64,000 bases of DNA, from positions 62,001 through 126,000 of the forward strand of contig CAWBBL010000018.1 of assembly GCA_963786985.1 (NCBI GenBank), in the 5' to 3' direction. A model generated the notes under the pieces. It made no database searches. It worked only from the letters and a program-made list of their open reading frames with translations, and was not told the DNA's origin. The DNA is from Desertimonas sp963786985 (GTDB lineage: Bacteria; Actinomycetota; Acidimicrobiia; Acidimicrobiales; Ilumatobacteraceae). Below, piece by piece: positions 52,617-61,523 of the stretch. The translations under genes and the position numbers were made by a program. The stretch's first letter is position 1; each line of letters begins with the position of its first letter.

Positions 52617-53306
52617 CTACAGGACACGGCCCGATTCGAAGCGGTAGCCCATTCCTGGCTCGGTGAGGAAGTAGCGCGGTTGCGAAGGGTCCGGCTCGAG
52701 CTTGCGGCGCACGTGGGCGAGATGGACGCGGATGTAGCCGCTCTCGTCGGTGTACTGCGGACCCCACACTTCCTGCAGCAACTGGCGGGCGGTGACGAGG
52801 CGTCCGGCGTTGCGCACGAGGGTCTCGACGAGGTGCCATTCCGTTGGGGTCAAGCGGACCTCGCCTGACGACGCGGTCACCCGTTTGGCCTGCAGATCTA
52901 CGGCGAAGTGCTCCGTCTCGACGACCGCCTCCTCGGCTGAGCCCATCGCGCCACGGCGCAGCGCGGCGCGCAGACGAGCGAGCAGCTCCTCCATGTCGAA
53001 CGGCTTGGTGACGTAGTCGTCGGCGCCGGCATCGAGCGCCGCAACCTTGTTGTGCCGATCATCGCGGGCCGAAAGGATCAGAATCGGTACCGAGCTCCAG
53101 CCACGAAGGCCGCGGATCACGTCGATGCCGCTGATCCCCGGGAGACCGAGGTCGAGGACGACGACATCGGGATGATGCCGGCTGGCGAGATCCAGGGCCT
53201 GCTCGCCCGTCGCGGCCACATCGACGTCGTAGTGACGAGCGCGCAGGTTGACGGCCAACGCCCGCAGGATCGGTTGCTCGTCGTCGACGACGAGCACACG
53301 GCTCAT
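52617..53306 (-). CDS. kdpE: Response regulator KdpE
   Basis: A 229-residue OmpR-type regulator. The receiver domain has acidic D-D-E, phosphoacceptor Asp in V-V-L-D-L-G-L-P, and Lys in Y-V-T-K-P-F. The winged-helix C-terminus includes L-T-P-T-E-W-H-L and Y-I-R-V-H-L-A-H-V-R-R-K-L. It overlaps kdpD by 4 bases. The phased repeats at 61441-61480 are its likely target. Confidence 0.95.
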   Translation of the reverse strand: MSRVLVVDDEQPILRALAVNLRARHYDVDVAATGEQALDLASRHHPDVVVLDLGLPGISGIDVIRGLRGWSSVPILILSARDDRHNKVAALDAGADDYVTKPFDMEELLARLRAALRRGAMGSAEEAVVETEHFAVDLQAKRVTASSGEVRLTPTEWHLVETLVRNAGRLVTARQLLQEVWGPQYTDESGYIRVHLAHVRRKLEPDPSQPRYFLTEPGMGYRFESGRVL

Positions 53307-55808
53307 GTCACCGGCAGACCGATCACCACGGTCGTGCCGCCGCCCGGGGTGTCGTCGATCTCGATCGTCCCGCCCATCGCCGTCAAGAATCCGTGGGCGA
53401 CGGCGAGTCCCAAGCCGACCCCTCCAGGCCTGCTGTCGCCGAGCCGCTGGAATGGCTGGAACACCCGCTCCCGATTGAGGCTGGGCACTCCGGGCCCGCG
53501 GTCGACGACGCGGATCTCGACACCCTCGGCGAATTCTCCGCCGTCCACCTGCACGCGTGCGCCATCGGCGCTGAACGTAATCGCGTTGTCGACGACGTTG
53601 GCGATCACCCGCTCGAGCAGGGCCGGATCGACGAGCACTTCGGGAAGCGATTCGGGCACATTGACGTCGACGATCGCGCCGCGTTGGCCGAGGCTCAACA
53701 CGGCGGCGAGGACCACCGCCTCTGGCGAAATCGGCACCGTTGATGGCTGGATCACGCCGGCCTGCACCCGGCTCATGTCGAGCAGGTTGCCGACCAGGGC
53801 GGTCAGCCGATCGGTTTCGGCGTCGATCGTGGTGACGAACTCAGCCGTCTCCTCCGCCGACCACGTGACGTCGTGGTTGCGCAGGCTCGTGGCGCATGCC
53901 TTGATCGACGCCAGCGGCGTGCGCAAGTCGTGCGACACCGCTTGCAGCAGGGCGCCGCGCAGCTCGTTGGCCTCGGCGAGGGCGCGCGCCCGGCCGGCCT
54001 CGACGCGGAGCCGGCCGTGCTCGATCACCGTCGCCAGCTGATCGGCGAAGGCGTTGAGTACGAGCACGTCTTCGGCCGGAATGCTCGGCCCGTCGAGGGC
54101 GAGCACGAAGTCGGCGCTGAGCTCCTTCACCGACGCGGCGCCGGCGGGGCTGCTGATCGGCGGTTCGCCGACCGTGGCTTCGACGATCCAACCGGACCCG
54201 TTACGGCGCAGGACGGCGACCGCATCGAGCGCGAACGCTGATCGCAGGCTCTGCAGCAGCGCCGGCACGGGATCCTGGTCCCCGGTGGTCGCCGCCAACC
54301 TGGCCAGTGTGCGGGCATGGCTCGCGCGCGGGCGGCCTCCGTGGCGCGTCGTGCTGCGGTGTCCACGATGTGGCTGACCCCCAAAGCGATGCCGAGGAAG
54401 ACGAACAGGGCGATGACGTTCTCCCCCTCGGCGATCGTCAACTGCCGGAATGGCGGCGTGAAGAACCAGTTGGCACACAGGAACGCGGCCACGGCGGCCA
54501 CGAGCGCCGGCCACGTACCGCCGACCACCGAAACGATGACGACGAGTGCGAGATAGGCGAGGAGCACCGTCGACAGGCCGGTCGACTCTCGGACGTGGGC
54601 GAGGACAGGGTGAGCAGCGGGATCCCGATCGCCGCCAGCACCCAGCCGGCAAGCTGGCGACGTGGCGGGATCGGCGAGAACGACAGACGACGGAGCCGGG
54701 CGAGCCGGGTGTCGACCGTCGCGGAGTCCGGGGCAGCCTCGTGGGAGATGACGTGCACGTCGATCGGCCCGGACAGATGGACCGTGCGGTTGATGACCGA
54801 TCCGCGCAACAGTTCCTCCCACCGCGTGCGATGACTGGCGCCGAGCACGAGTTGCGTTGCGTTCTCCGCCGTCGCGAACTCGACGAGGGCAGCGGCGACG
54901 TCGGCGCCGGCAACCTCGTGGAACTCTCCCCCGACGTCCTCGAGCAGCTTGCGGTGCTCGTCGAGGAGTTCGGAGTCCGACGCGGCGAGTCCGTCCTCGC
55001 CGGAGACATACACGCCGAGCAGTTCACCGTGGGCCCGCTGGGCGATGCGGGCCGCCCGCCGGATCAGCCCCTCGGTGTCCGGCGCCCCGGTGACCGCGAC
55101 GACGACCCGCTCCCGCGTCTCCCAAGGCTTGGTGATCCCATGACGCTCGCGATACTCCTCGAGGCCGACGTCGACCTTGTCGGCGACCCACAACAGCGCC
55201 AGCTCGCGGAGCGCGCCGAGGTTGCCGGCGCGGAAGTAGTTGGCCAGCGAGGCGTCGATCTTGTCGGGCGCGTAGATGTTCCCGTGGACCATCCGCCGGC
55301 GCAACGCCTCGGGCGTGATGTCGACCATCTCCACCTGCTCGGCGGCCCGCACGACTTCGTCGGGAATTGTCTCGCGCTGCTTGATCCCGGTGATCCGCTC
55401 GACGACGTCGTTCAGCGATTCGAGGTGCTGGATGTTCAGCGTCGAGGTGACGTCGATGCCGGCGGCGAGCAACTCCTCGACATCCTGCCAGCGCTTCTCG
55501 TTGCGACTCCCGGGGACGTTGGTGTGGGCCAACTCGTCGACGAGCACCCGTTCCGGGCGTCGGGCGAGGATGGCGTCGACGTCCATCTCCTCGAACGTCG
55601 TGTCGCGGTGGGTGATCGACCGGCGTGGCATGACTTCGAGATCGCCGACCGCTTGGGCAGTCAACGCGCGGTTGTGCGTCTCGACGAAACCGACGACGAT
55701 GTCGCGGCCGCGTTCTGCGGCCCGCCTGCCCTCGTTGAGCATGGCGAAGGTCTTGCCGACGCCCGGGGCGGCGCCGAGGTAGACGCGCAGGGTGCCGCGC
55801 TTCACCAC
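53303..55808 (-). CDS. kdpD: Sensor kinase KdpD (two one-base frameshifts)
   Basis: KdpD senses K+ limitation. The order of parts is an N-terminal KdpD domain with Walker A G-A-A-P-G-V-G-K-T (residue 11), a USP-like domain, a four-helix DUF4118 region, a GAF-like region, HisKA (A-V-S-H-D-L-R-T-P-L-A) and HATPase (G-V-G-L-G-L-A-V-A-H). The frame shifts twice. Adding a G on the minus strand near 54606 joins I-P-L-L-T-L to V-L-A-H-V-R-E-S-T-G-L-S. Adding one base near 54318-54330 joins A-R-A to S-H-A-R-T-L-A-R-L. Repaired length is about 836 residues. All functional motifs survive in one of the three frames. Confidence 0.92.
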
Positions 55809-55838
55809 GCCATCATGCCGTCCCCACGTGCCGTCCCG

Positions 55839-55886
55839 ACCGATGGGTGTGTACGGGACCGTACGGTCCCCAATTCACCCATCGGT
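55839..55886. repeat. 48-bp palindrome family A, copy 3 (inside the kdp operon)
   Basis: It has the same length and arms as the other A copies (ACCGATGGGTGT on the left, CACCCATCGGT on the right, GGGAC/GTCCC inner). Its right arm overlaps the last codons and stop of kdpC, and it ends 30 bases before kdpD. Confidence 0.9.
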
Positions 55887-56468
55887 TGTTGCTTCGATGG
55901 CGTCGAGGGCGATGTTCAGCTCGAGAACGTTGACGGCTCGCTCACCGAGGAAACCGAGGTCGCGGCCAGCGGTGTGGTCGTCGACCAGCTCGAGCACCGT
56001 CTCGATGTCGATACCGCGCGCCTCGGCGACTCGTGGTGCCTGCAGCGTGGCGTTGGCGACCGAGATGTGGGGATCGAGACCCGAGGCCGAGGCGGTGACG
56101 GCATCGACCGGCACCGGCGTGCCGTCGTCGACGCCGTTCTCCTCCCGGTAGGCGTCGACGCGCTCGGCAACAGTGGCGAGGAAGTCGGGGTTCGTCGGCC
56201 CGAGGTTGGACCCCGAGCTGGCCGCCGCGTCGTAGCCCTCCCCCGCCGCTGACGGTCGTGGGTGGAAGTACTCGGGCGCGCTGAACGGCTGGCCGATCAG
56301 TGAGGAGCCGACGGCCTGGCCATCGACCTCGACGAGCGAGCCCTCCGCCTTGTCGTGGAAGGCGATCTGACCGATCGCCGTGACGACGAGGGGATAGAGC
56401 ACACCGGTGAGCACGGTGAAGATGATCAGCATGCCGATGGCGGCAGGCAGTTGACGGCGCAGCATCAC
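55875..56468 (-). CDS. kdpC: K+-transporting ATPase subunit KdpC
   Basis: A 197-residue subunit with one N-terminal membrane helix (about 8-30) and a periplasmic-side domain with the family motifs G-S-S-L-I-G-Q and F-H-P-R-P-S-A, then A-S-G-L-D-P-H-I-S. It stabilises the KdpFABC complex. The last residues (A-T-T-D-G) are encoded by the palindromic repeat. It overlaps kdpB by 4 bases. Confidence 0.95.
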   Translation of the reverse strand: MMLRRQLPAAIGMLIIFTVLTGVLYPLVVTAIGQIAFHDKAEGSLVEVDGQAVGSSLIGQPFSAPEYFHPRPSAAGEGYDAAASSGSNLGPTNPDFLATVAERVDAYREENGVDDGTPVPVDAVTASASGLDPHISVANATLQAPRVAEARGIDIETVLELVDDHTAGRDLGFLGERAVNVLELNIALDAIEATTDG

Positions 56469-58561
56469 GAGACTCCTAGTCCACTGATGATCGAGTCGAT
56501 GAGTTTGATGCCGACGAACGGGGCGATGATCCCCCCGAGCCCGTAGATCAGCAGGTTGCGGCGCAGCATCGTCACGGCGCTCTCGGCGCGGAACTTGACG
56601 CCGCGCAAGGCGAGCGGGATCAGCCCGACGATGATCAGGGCGTTGAAGATCACCGCGGCGAGGATCGCCGACCGCGGCGACTCGAGACGCATGATGTTGA
56701 TGTCGTCGAGCACCGGGAAGACGCCCATGAACATCGCCGGGATGATCGCGAAGTACTTGGCGACGTCGTTGGCGACGGAGAACGTCGTCAACGCGCCGCG
56801 CGTGATCAGCAATTGCTTGCCGATCTCGACGATCTCGATGAGTTTCGTCGGGTCGGAGTCGAGGTCGACCATGTTGCCGGCCTCCTTGGCGGCCTGCGTG
56901 CCGGTGTTCATCGCCACGCCGACGTCTGCCTGGGCGAGCGCCGGGGCGTCGTTCGTCCCGTCACCCGTCATGGCGATGAGCCGGCCTCCGGCCTGCTCCT
57001 TCTTGATCAGGGCCATCTTGTCCTCGGGGGTCGCCTCGGCGAGGAAGTCGTCGACGCCTGCTTCGGTGGCGATGGCCCTGGCGGTGAGCGGGTTGTCGCC
57101 GGTGATCATCACCGTTCGAATGCCCATCGCCCGCAGCTCGTCGAAGCGCGTGCGCATGCCGTCCTTGACGACGTCTTTGAGATGGATCACCCCGAGGGCT
57201 CGACACTCACCAGTCCGATGGTCGAGCTCGGCGACGCCGAGCGGTGTGCCGCCGTCGCCGGAGATGCCGTGGGCGATCGTGTCGAGCGCCTCCGGGACGG
57301 TTCCACCGGACTCCAGGACCCACCGCTTGACGGCGTCGGTCGCCCCCTTGCGGATGCTCCGGCCGTCGTAGTCCACACCGCTCATCCGCGTCTGGGCGGT
57401 GAACGGAACGAGGGTCGCGTCGAACAGTTGGACCGTGACCCGGCCGTACTCCGACTCCGCCAGGGTCACGATCGAGCGGCCCTCCGGTGTCTCGTCGGCG
57501 AGGCTCGACAGATGGGCTGCGCCGGCGAGCTGCGCGATTTCGACTCCTGCCAGGGGGATGAACTCCGACGCCTGGCGGTTGCCGTGGGTGATCGTGCCGG
57601 TCTTGTCGAGCAGCAGCGTGTTGACGTCACCGGCCGCCTCGACGGCGCGGCCCGACATCGCCAGCACATTGCGCTGGACCAGGCGGTCCATGCCGGCGAT
57701 GCCGATCGCCGACAGCAGGGCCCCGATCGTCGTCGGGATCAGGCACACGAGCAAGGCGATGAGCACGATGATCGACTGCTCGGCGCCGGAGTACATGGCG
57801 AACGGTTGCAACGAGACGACCGCCAGCAGGAACACGATCGTCAAACCGGACAGCAGGATGTTGAGGGCGATTTCGTTCGGCGTCTTCTGCCGTTCGGCGC
57901 CTTCCACGAGAGCGATCATGCGGTCGAGGAAGGTCTCCCCCGGCTTCGCCGAGATGCGCACCACGATCTCGTCGGACAGCACGCGGGTTCCGCCGGTGAC
58001 CGCCGATCGGTCCCCGCCCGACTCGCGGATCACTGGGGCCGACTCGCCGGTGATCGCCGACTCGTCGACGGTGGCGATGCCGGCGACGACATCGCCGTCG
58101 CTCGGGATCACCTGACCGGCGGCGACGACACACTCATCGCCGACGTCGAGGGCACTGCTCGGGACCTCCTCGAGAGTTCCGTCGGCCTGCCGCCGGTGGG
58201 CGGTCGTCTCCGCCCTGGTCTGGCGCAATGTCGCCGCCTGGGCCTTACCGCGCCCCTCGGCCATCGCCTCGGCGAAGTTGGCGAACAGCACGGTGAACCA
58301 CAAGAAGACGGCGACGAGTCCGCTGAACACGTTCTCGGAGGCTGTCGCGTCGCCGAAATCGCGGAAGAACAGAATGGTCGTCAGCACACTGCCCACGAGG
58401 ACGACGAACATCACCGGGTTACGCGCCTGGACGCGCGGGTTGAGCTTGCGCACGCTCTCGACGAGTGCGCTGTTGACGATGGCCGGGTCGATCAGTTTGC
58501 GGGTCGGCAGCGGATGCCGATCGCGTGCAGAACTGCCGACGGGACGCACGACGGTGTTCAT
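56465..58561 (-). CDS. kdpB: K+-transporting ATPase subunit KdpB (P-type ATPase)
   Basis: A 698-residue P-type ATPase that powers K+ uptake. The phosphorylation motif D-K-T-G-T-I-T, the actuator loop T-G-E-S-A-P, the hinge G-D-G-T-N-D-A-P and M-I-T-G-D-N are intact. Seven membrane segments are expected. The 58562-58659 gap to kdpA holds a C-element repeat, unusual inside this normally tight operon. Confidence 0.97.
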   Translation of the reverse strand: MNTVVRPVGSSARDRHPLPTRKLIDPAIVNSALVESVRKLNPRVQARNPVMFVVLVGSVLTTILFFRDFGDATASENVFSGLVAVFLWFTVLFANFAEAMAEGRGKAQAATLRQTRAETTAHRRQADGTLEEVPSSALDVGDECVVAAGQVIPSDGDVVAGIATVDESAITGESAPVIRESGGDRSAVTGGTRVLSDEIVVRISAKPGETFLDRMIALVEGAERQKTPNEIALNILLSGLTIVFLLAVVSLQPFAMYSGAEQSIIVLIALLVCLIPTTIGALLSAIGIAGMDRLVQRNVLAMSGRAVEAAGDVNTLLLDKTGTITHGNRQASEFIPLAGVEIAQLAGAAHLSSLADETPEGRSIVTLAESEYGRVTVQLFDATLVPFTAQTRMSGVDYDGRSIRKGATDAVKRWVLESGGTVPEALDTIAHGISGDGGTPLGVAELDHRTGECRALGVIHLKDVVKDGMRTRFDELRAMGIRTVMITGDNPLTARAIATEAGVDDFLAEATPEDKMALIKKEQAGGRLIAMTGDGTNDAPALAQADVGVAMNTGTQAAKEAGNMVDLDSDPTKLIEIVEIGKQLLITRGALTTFSVANDVAKYFAIIPAMFMGVFPVLDDINIMRLESPRSAILAAVIFNALIIVGLIPLALRGVKFRAESAVTMLRRNLLIYGLGGIIAPFVGIKLIDSIISGLGVS

Positions 58562-58578
58562 CTGCTACTCCGATACGA

Positions 58579-58636
58579 GCGACGAGGCGCCAGCCGAGGA
58601 GCGGCCAGCAGCGGCCTGCGTGGCCGGGGAACGCAA
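58579..58636. repeat. C-element, copy 3 (between kdpA and kdpB)
   Basis: CGACGAGGCGCCAGCCGAGG and GGCCTGCGTGGCCGGGGAAC match the element at 42935 and the 29-bp unit at 22922. It fills most of the kdpA-kdpB gap. Confidence 0.8.
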
Positions 58637-58659
58637 CGGACGGTGTTCACTTTCAACTC

Positions 58660-60368
58660 CTACAGCGACAGCTGCTCGACGATTGGCCCGAGCGCCAAGG
58701 CGGGAAAGAAGGTCAGGCCGGCGACGATGACGACGACACCGACCACGAGGCCGGCGAACAGCGGTGTGTGCGTCGGAAACGTGCCCGCCGACGCCGGGAC
58801 CGTCTGCTTGCGGGCCAGCGAACCGGCGATGCCAGGACGGGGATGATCAAGAAGAACCTCCCGACGAGCATGGCGATGCCGAGTGTCGTGTCGTACCACT
58901 GCGTCGCCGTTGTCAGGCCGGCGAACGCCGAGCCGTTGTTGTTGGCGGCTGACGTGAAGGCGTAGAGGATCTCGGTCAGCCCGTGGGGGCCCGGATTGTT
59001 GGTGGTCTGCGCCGAGTCGAGGACGACCGACGCGGCGGCGAACCCGAGCAACGCGACGGGCATCGCCAGCAGGTAGAGCACGACCATTTTCATCTCCACG
59101 GCCTGGATCTTCTTGCCGAGGTACTCCGGTGTTCGCCCGACCATCAGCCCGGCGAGGAACACTGCGAGGATGGCCATGATCAGCAGCCCGTTGAGGCCGA
59201 CGCCGACGCCACCCGGGCTGACCTCGCCGAGCATCATGTGCGTCATCGCGATCCCGCCGCCGAGCGGCGTCATGCTGTCGTGCATCGCGTTGACCGATCC
59301 GTTCGACGTTCCGGTGGTCGTTGCCGCCCACAGTCCCGACGCACCCGTGCCGAAGCGCACCTCTTTGCCTTCGAGGTTGCCGCCACCGGCGAGCTCGGCG
59401 CTGACCGACTGATCGGCGCCGAGAGCGTCGAGGTTCGGGTTGCCATTGCCCTCGAGGGCCATCGCCCCGATCGACATCAGCCCCCAGATCGCCACCATGA
59501 TGGCGAAGACGGCGCGTCCCTGCCGGCGGTCCTTGACCATGTGCCCGAACGTGAATGCCAGGGCGAAGGGGATGATGGCGATGCTGAACGTCTCGATGAA
59601 GTTGTTGAACGGTGTCGAGTTCTCGAACGGGTGAGCCGAGTTGACGTTGAAGAACCCACCGCCGTTGGTGCCGAGCTGCTTGATCGCGATCTGGCTCGCC
59701 GCCGGCCCGCCGGCGATCACTTGCGTCGTGCCTTCCAGCGTGGTGACGTCCGTGTGCCCGTGGAAGTTCTGGATGACGCCTTGGCTGACGAGCAGGACGG
59801 CGACCACGAGCGACAGGGGCAGGAGAATGCGCACGATCGAGCGGGTCAGGTCGACCCAGAAGTTGCCGAGCGTCTTGGCCCGGCGGCGGGCGATGCCGCG
59901 AATCAGCGCCGCCATCACCGCCATCCCGGCGGCTGCCGATACGAAGTTCTGCACGGCCAACCCGGTCATCTGGGTGAGGTGGCTCATCGTCGACTCGCCG
60001 CCGTAGGACTGCCAGTTCGTGTTCGTCATGAAGCTGACGGCCGTGTTGAACGAGAGGTGGGGAACGACTCCGGACACGTCGCTCGGGTTGAACGGCAGCG
60101 ACCCCTGGAGACGCTGCAGGACGTACACGGCGAGGAACGACACGAGGCTGAACCCGAGTACCGAGTAGGCGTAGACGGTCCAGCGCTGCTCGCGCCTGTC
60201 GTCCACGCGACAGGCCCGGTAGATCAGCCGCTCGAGCGGGAGGAAGATGCGATCGCCAAACGTCCGCCCGTCCCCGTACACGCCGGCCATGTAGCGACCG
60301 AGCAGCGGCGCGAACACGCCGAGGGCGACGATGAGGGCGACGAACTGGACCCAGGTCGCGGCGGACAT
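58660..60368 (-). CDS. kdpA: K+-transporting ATPase subunit KdpA (one-base frameshift)
   Basis: KdpA is the K+-channel-like subunit. Filter-type segments T-N-T-N-W-Q-S-Y-G-G-E, G-T-N-G-G-G-F-F-N-V-N and S-A-A-N-N-N-G-S-A-F are present. One base is missing near 58830. Restoring a C on the minus strand joins I-P-V-L-A to I-A-G-S-L-A-R-K-Q-T-V-P and leads through the last membrane helix to TAG at 58660 (about 570 residues). ATG 60368 overlaps the kdpF stop by 3 bases. Confidence 0.94.
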
Positions 60369-60457
60369 CAGAACTTCTCCGGGAACACGAGGGTCGCCAC
60401 GAGGTAGGCGGTGACCAACAACGAGACGATCAAGGCAATGGCGTTGTCGGCGCCCAT
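60368..60457 (-). CDS. kdpF: K+-transporting ATPase small subunit KdpF
   Basis: A 29-residue single-helix peptide. A hydrophobic core (I-A-L-I-V-S-L-L-V-T-A-Y-L-V) ends in F-P-E-K-F, matching the KdpF P-E-R/K-F terminus. It overlaps kdpA by 3 bases and the upstream small ORF by one base. Confidence 0.9.
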   Translation of the reverse strand: MGADNAIALIVSLLVTAYLVATLVFPEKF

Positions 60458-60585
60458 CAGGGGGTGACCTCCTCAGCCTGGTCGGCACCCTCGGCGGACC
60501 GCACGAGACGGTCGAGCCCGCGTACATAGAGCGCACACAGGGCGAAGAAGGCGATGGTGAGGGCGACGAACACGACGTCAGCCAT
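60457..60585 (-). CDS. Small membrane protein at the head of kdpFABC
   Basis: A 42-residue peptide with one hydrophobic helix (residues 3-20, V-V-F-V-A-L-T-I-A-F-F-A-L) and an acidic tail. AAAGGAAC lies 9 bases before the ATG. It overlaps the DUF4118 gene by 8 bases and kdpF by one. Unannotated peptides of this size occur at this position in other actinobacterial kdp operons (recalled, not checked). It may be a KdpF-like accessory subunit. Confidence 0.75.
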   Translation of the reverse strand: MADVVFVALTIAFFALCALYVRGLDRLVRSAEGADQAEEVTP

Positions 60586-61435
60586 GACTCGTTCCTTTCA
60601 TTGCATCTGGCGGCGGCGCCGAGGACGCTTTCTTGCTGGGGAGATGGCGCCGATCCGGGTCGGCGAGGACGGCGCCGACCTGGTCGGCGATGGCGACGGC
60701 GACAACACGTTGTTCGAGCGTCACGGTGGTGTTGGGCTCCGGGACGAGGACGAAGCGGCCGAGCACGTTGCCGCGCCCGAGCACGGCGAGCTCGGCGCCA
60801 TCCGCCGGCAGGGAGAACCCACTGTCTGGCCCGTGGTACTCCATCACGGAGATCACTCCGCTGCGTTCGAGGCGCGGCAGCGGATTGCTGAACGGGAATG
60901 CCTCGAACTGACAGCTGTGCAACGACAGCAGTTCGCGCAGCTCGGTCTGGGCGACGATGATCGTGTCTGTCGAGGTGTGGCGACCGGGCTCGGCGACCGT
61001 GGCAACCCGGTGGATCCGACGGATCTCGTCAGCGACGCTCTCGCCGCCGCGTACCGGATGGCGACGGAATGTGGCGAGCTGACCAACCGCCAGTCCGACA
61101 GCGAGGAGCAGCAGGGTCGTCTCGACGTCGTCAGCAGAATCGATCTCCAAGGTCAAGTAGGGCGCGGTGTGGAAGAAGTTGAAGGACAGCGCGGCGGAGA
61201 CGGCAGCGACCGCTCCGGCACTGCGTCCCCCGCCGACTGCCGCGAGGACGACGACGAGCACGAGGACCAGAGCGATGTTGGCGTTGAGCATGTGATCGCG
61301 CAGCGACACCAAGGCGGCGGCGACGGCGATCGGTGCGGCACCTCCAATGGCGATCCACAGCAGCTGTGAAGAGCGTGCCTCGTTGTCCACGAGTCCGGTG
61401 TAGCGACGGGGTGACCAGGTCTTGCTGGTCTTCAC
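60578..61435 (-). CDS. Kinase-less KdpD-like membrane sensor (DUF4118 plus GAF-like)
   Basis: A 285-residue protein with four closely spaced membrane helices (about residues 25-115) like the DUF4118 region of KdpD, including F-N-F-F-H-T-A-P-Y. A cytosolic GAF-like domain follows (about 150-270). It has neither Walker nor histidine-kinase motifs. As the first gene of the kdp operon it may sense K+ or turgor, or modulate the full KdpD encoded downstream (inference). It starts with GTG just 6 bases from the phased repeats. Confidence 0.82.
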   Translation of the reverse strand: MKTSKTWSPRRYTGLVDNEARSSQLLWIAIGGAAPIAVAAALVSLRDHMLNANIALVLVLVVVLAAVGGGRSAGAVAAVSAALSFNFFHTAPYLTLEIDSADDVETTLLLLAVGLAVGQLATFRRHPVRGGESVADEIRRIHRVATVAEPGRHTSTDTIIVAQTELRELLSLHSCQFEAFPFSNPLPRLERSGVISVMEYHGPDSGFSLPADGAELAVLGRGNVLGRFVLVPEPNTTVTLEQRVVAVAIADQVGAVLADPDRRHLPSKKASSAPPPDAMKGTSHG

Positions 61436-61440
61436 GCGTT

Positions 61441-61480
61441 CTCAACGCGGCGCAGCGGAATCTCAACGCCGCGTCAACGG
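61441..61480. promoter_or_regulatory. Candidate KdpE operator: four phased direct repeats
   Basis: CTCAACGC (61441), CGCAGCGG (61451, degenerate), CTCAACGC (61462) and GTCAACGG (61473) recur with 10-11-11 bp spacing, one helical turn each. OmpR-type regulators bind such tandem sites. They abut the start of the kdp operon. Confidence 0.6.
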
Positions 61481-61523
61481 ATGCCTGACGCGCGCCGGGT
61501 CGCCTCGCTAGCCTCGCTGGCTC

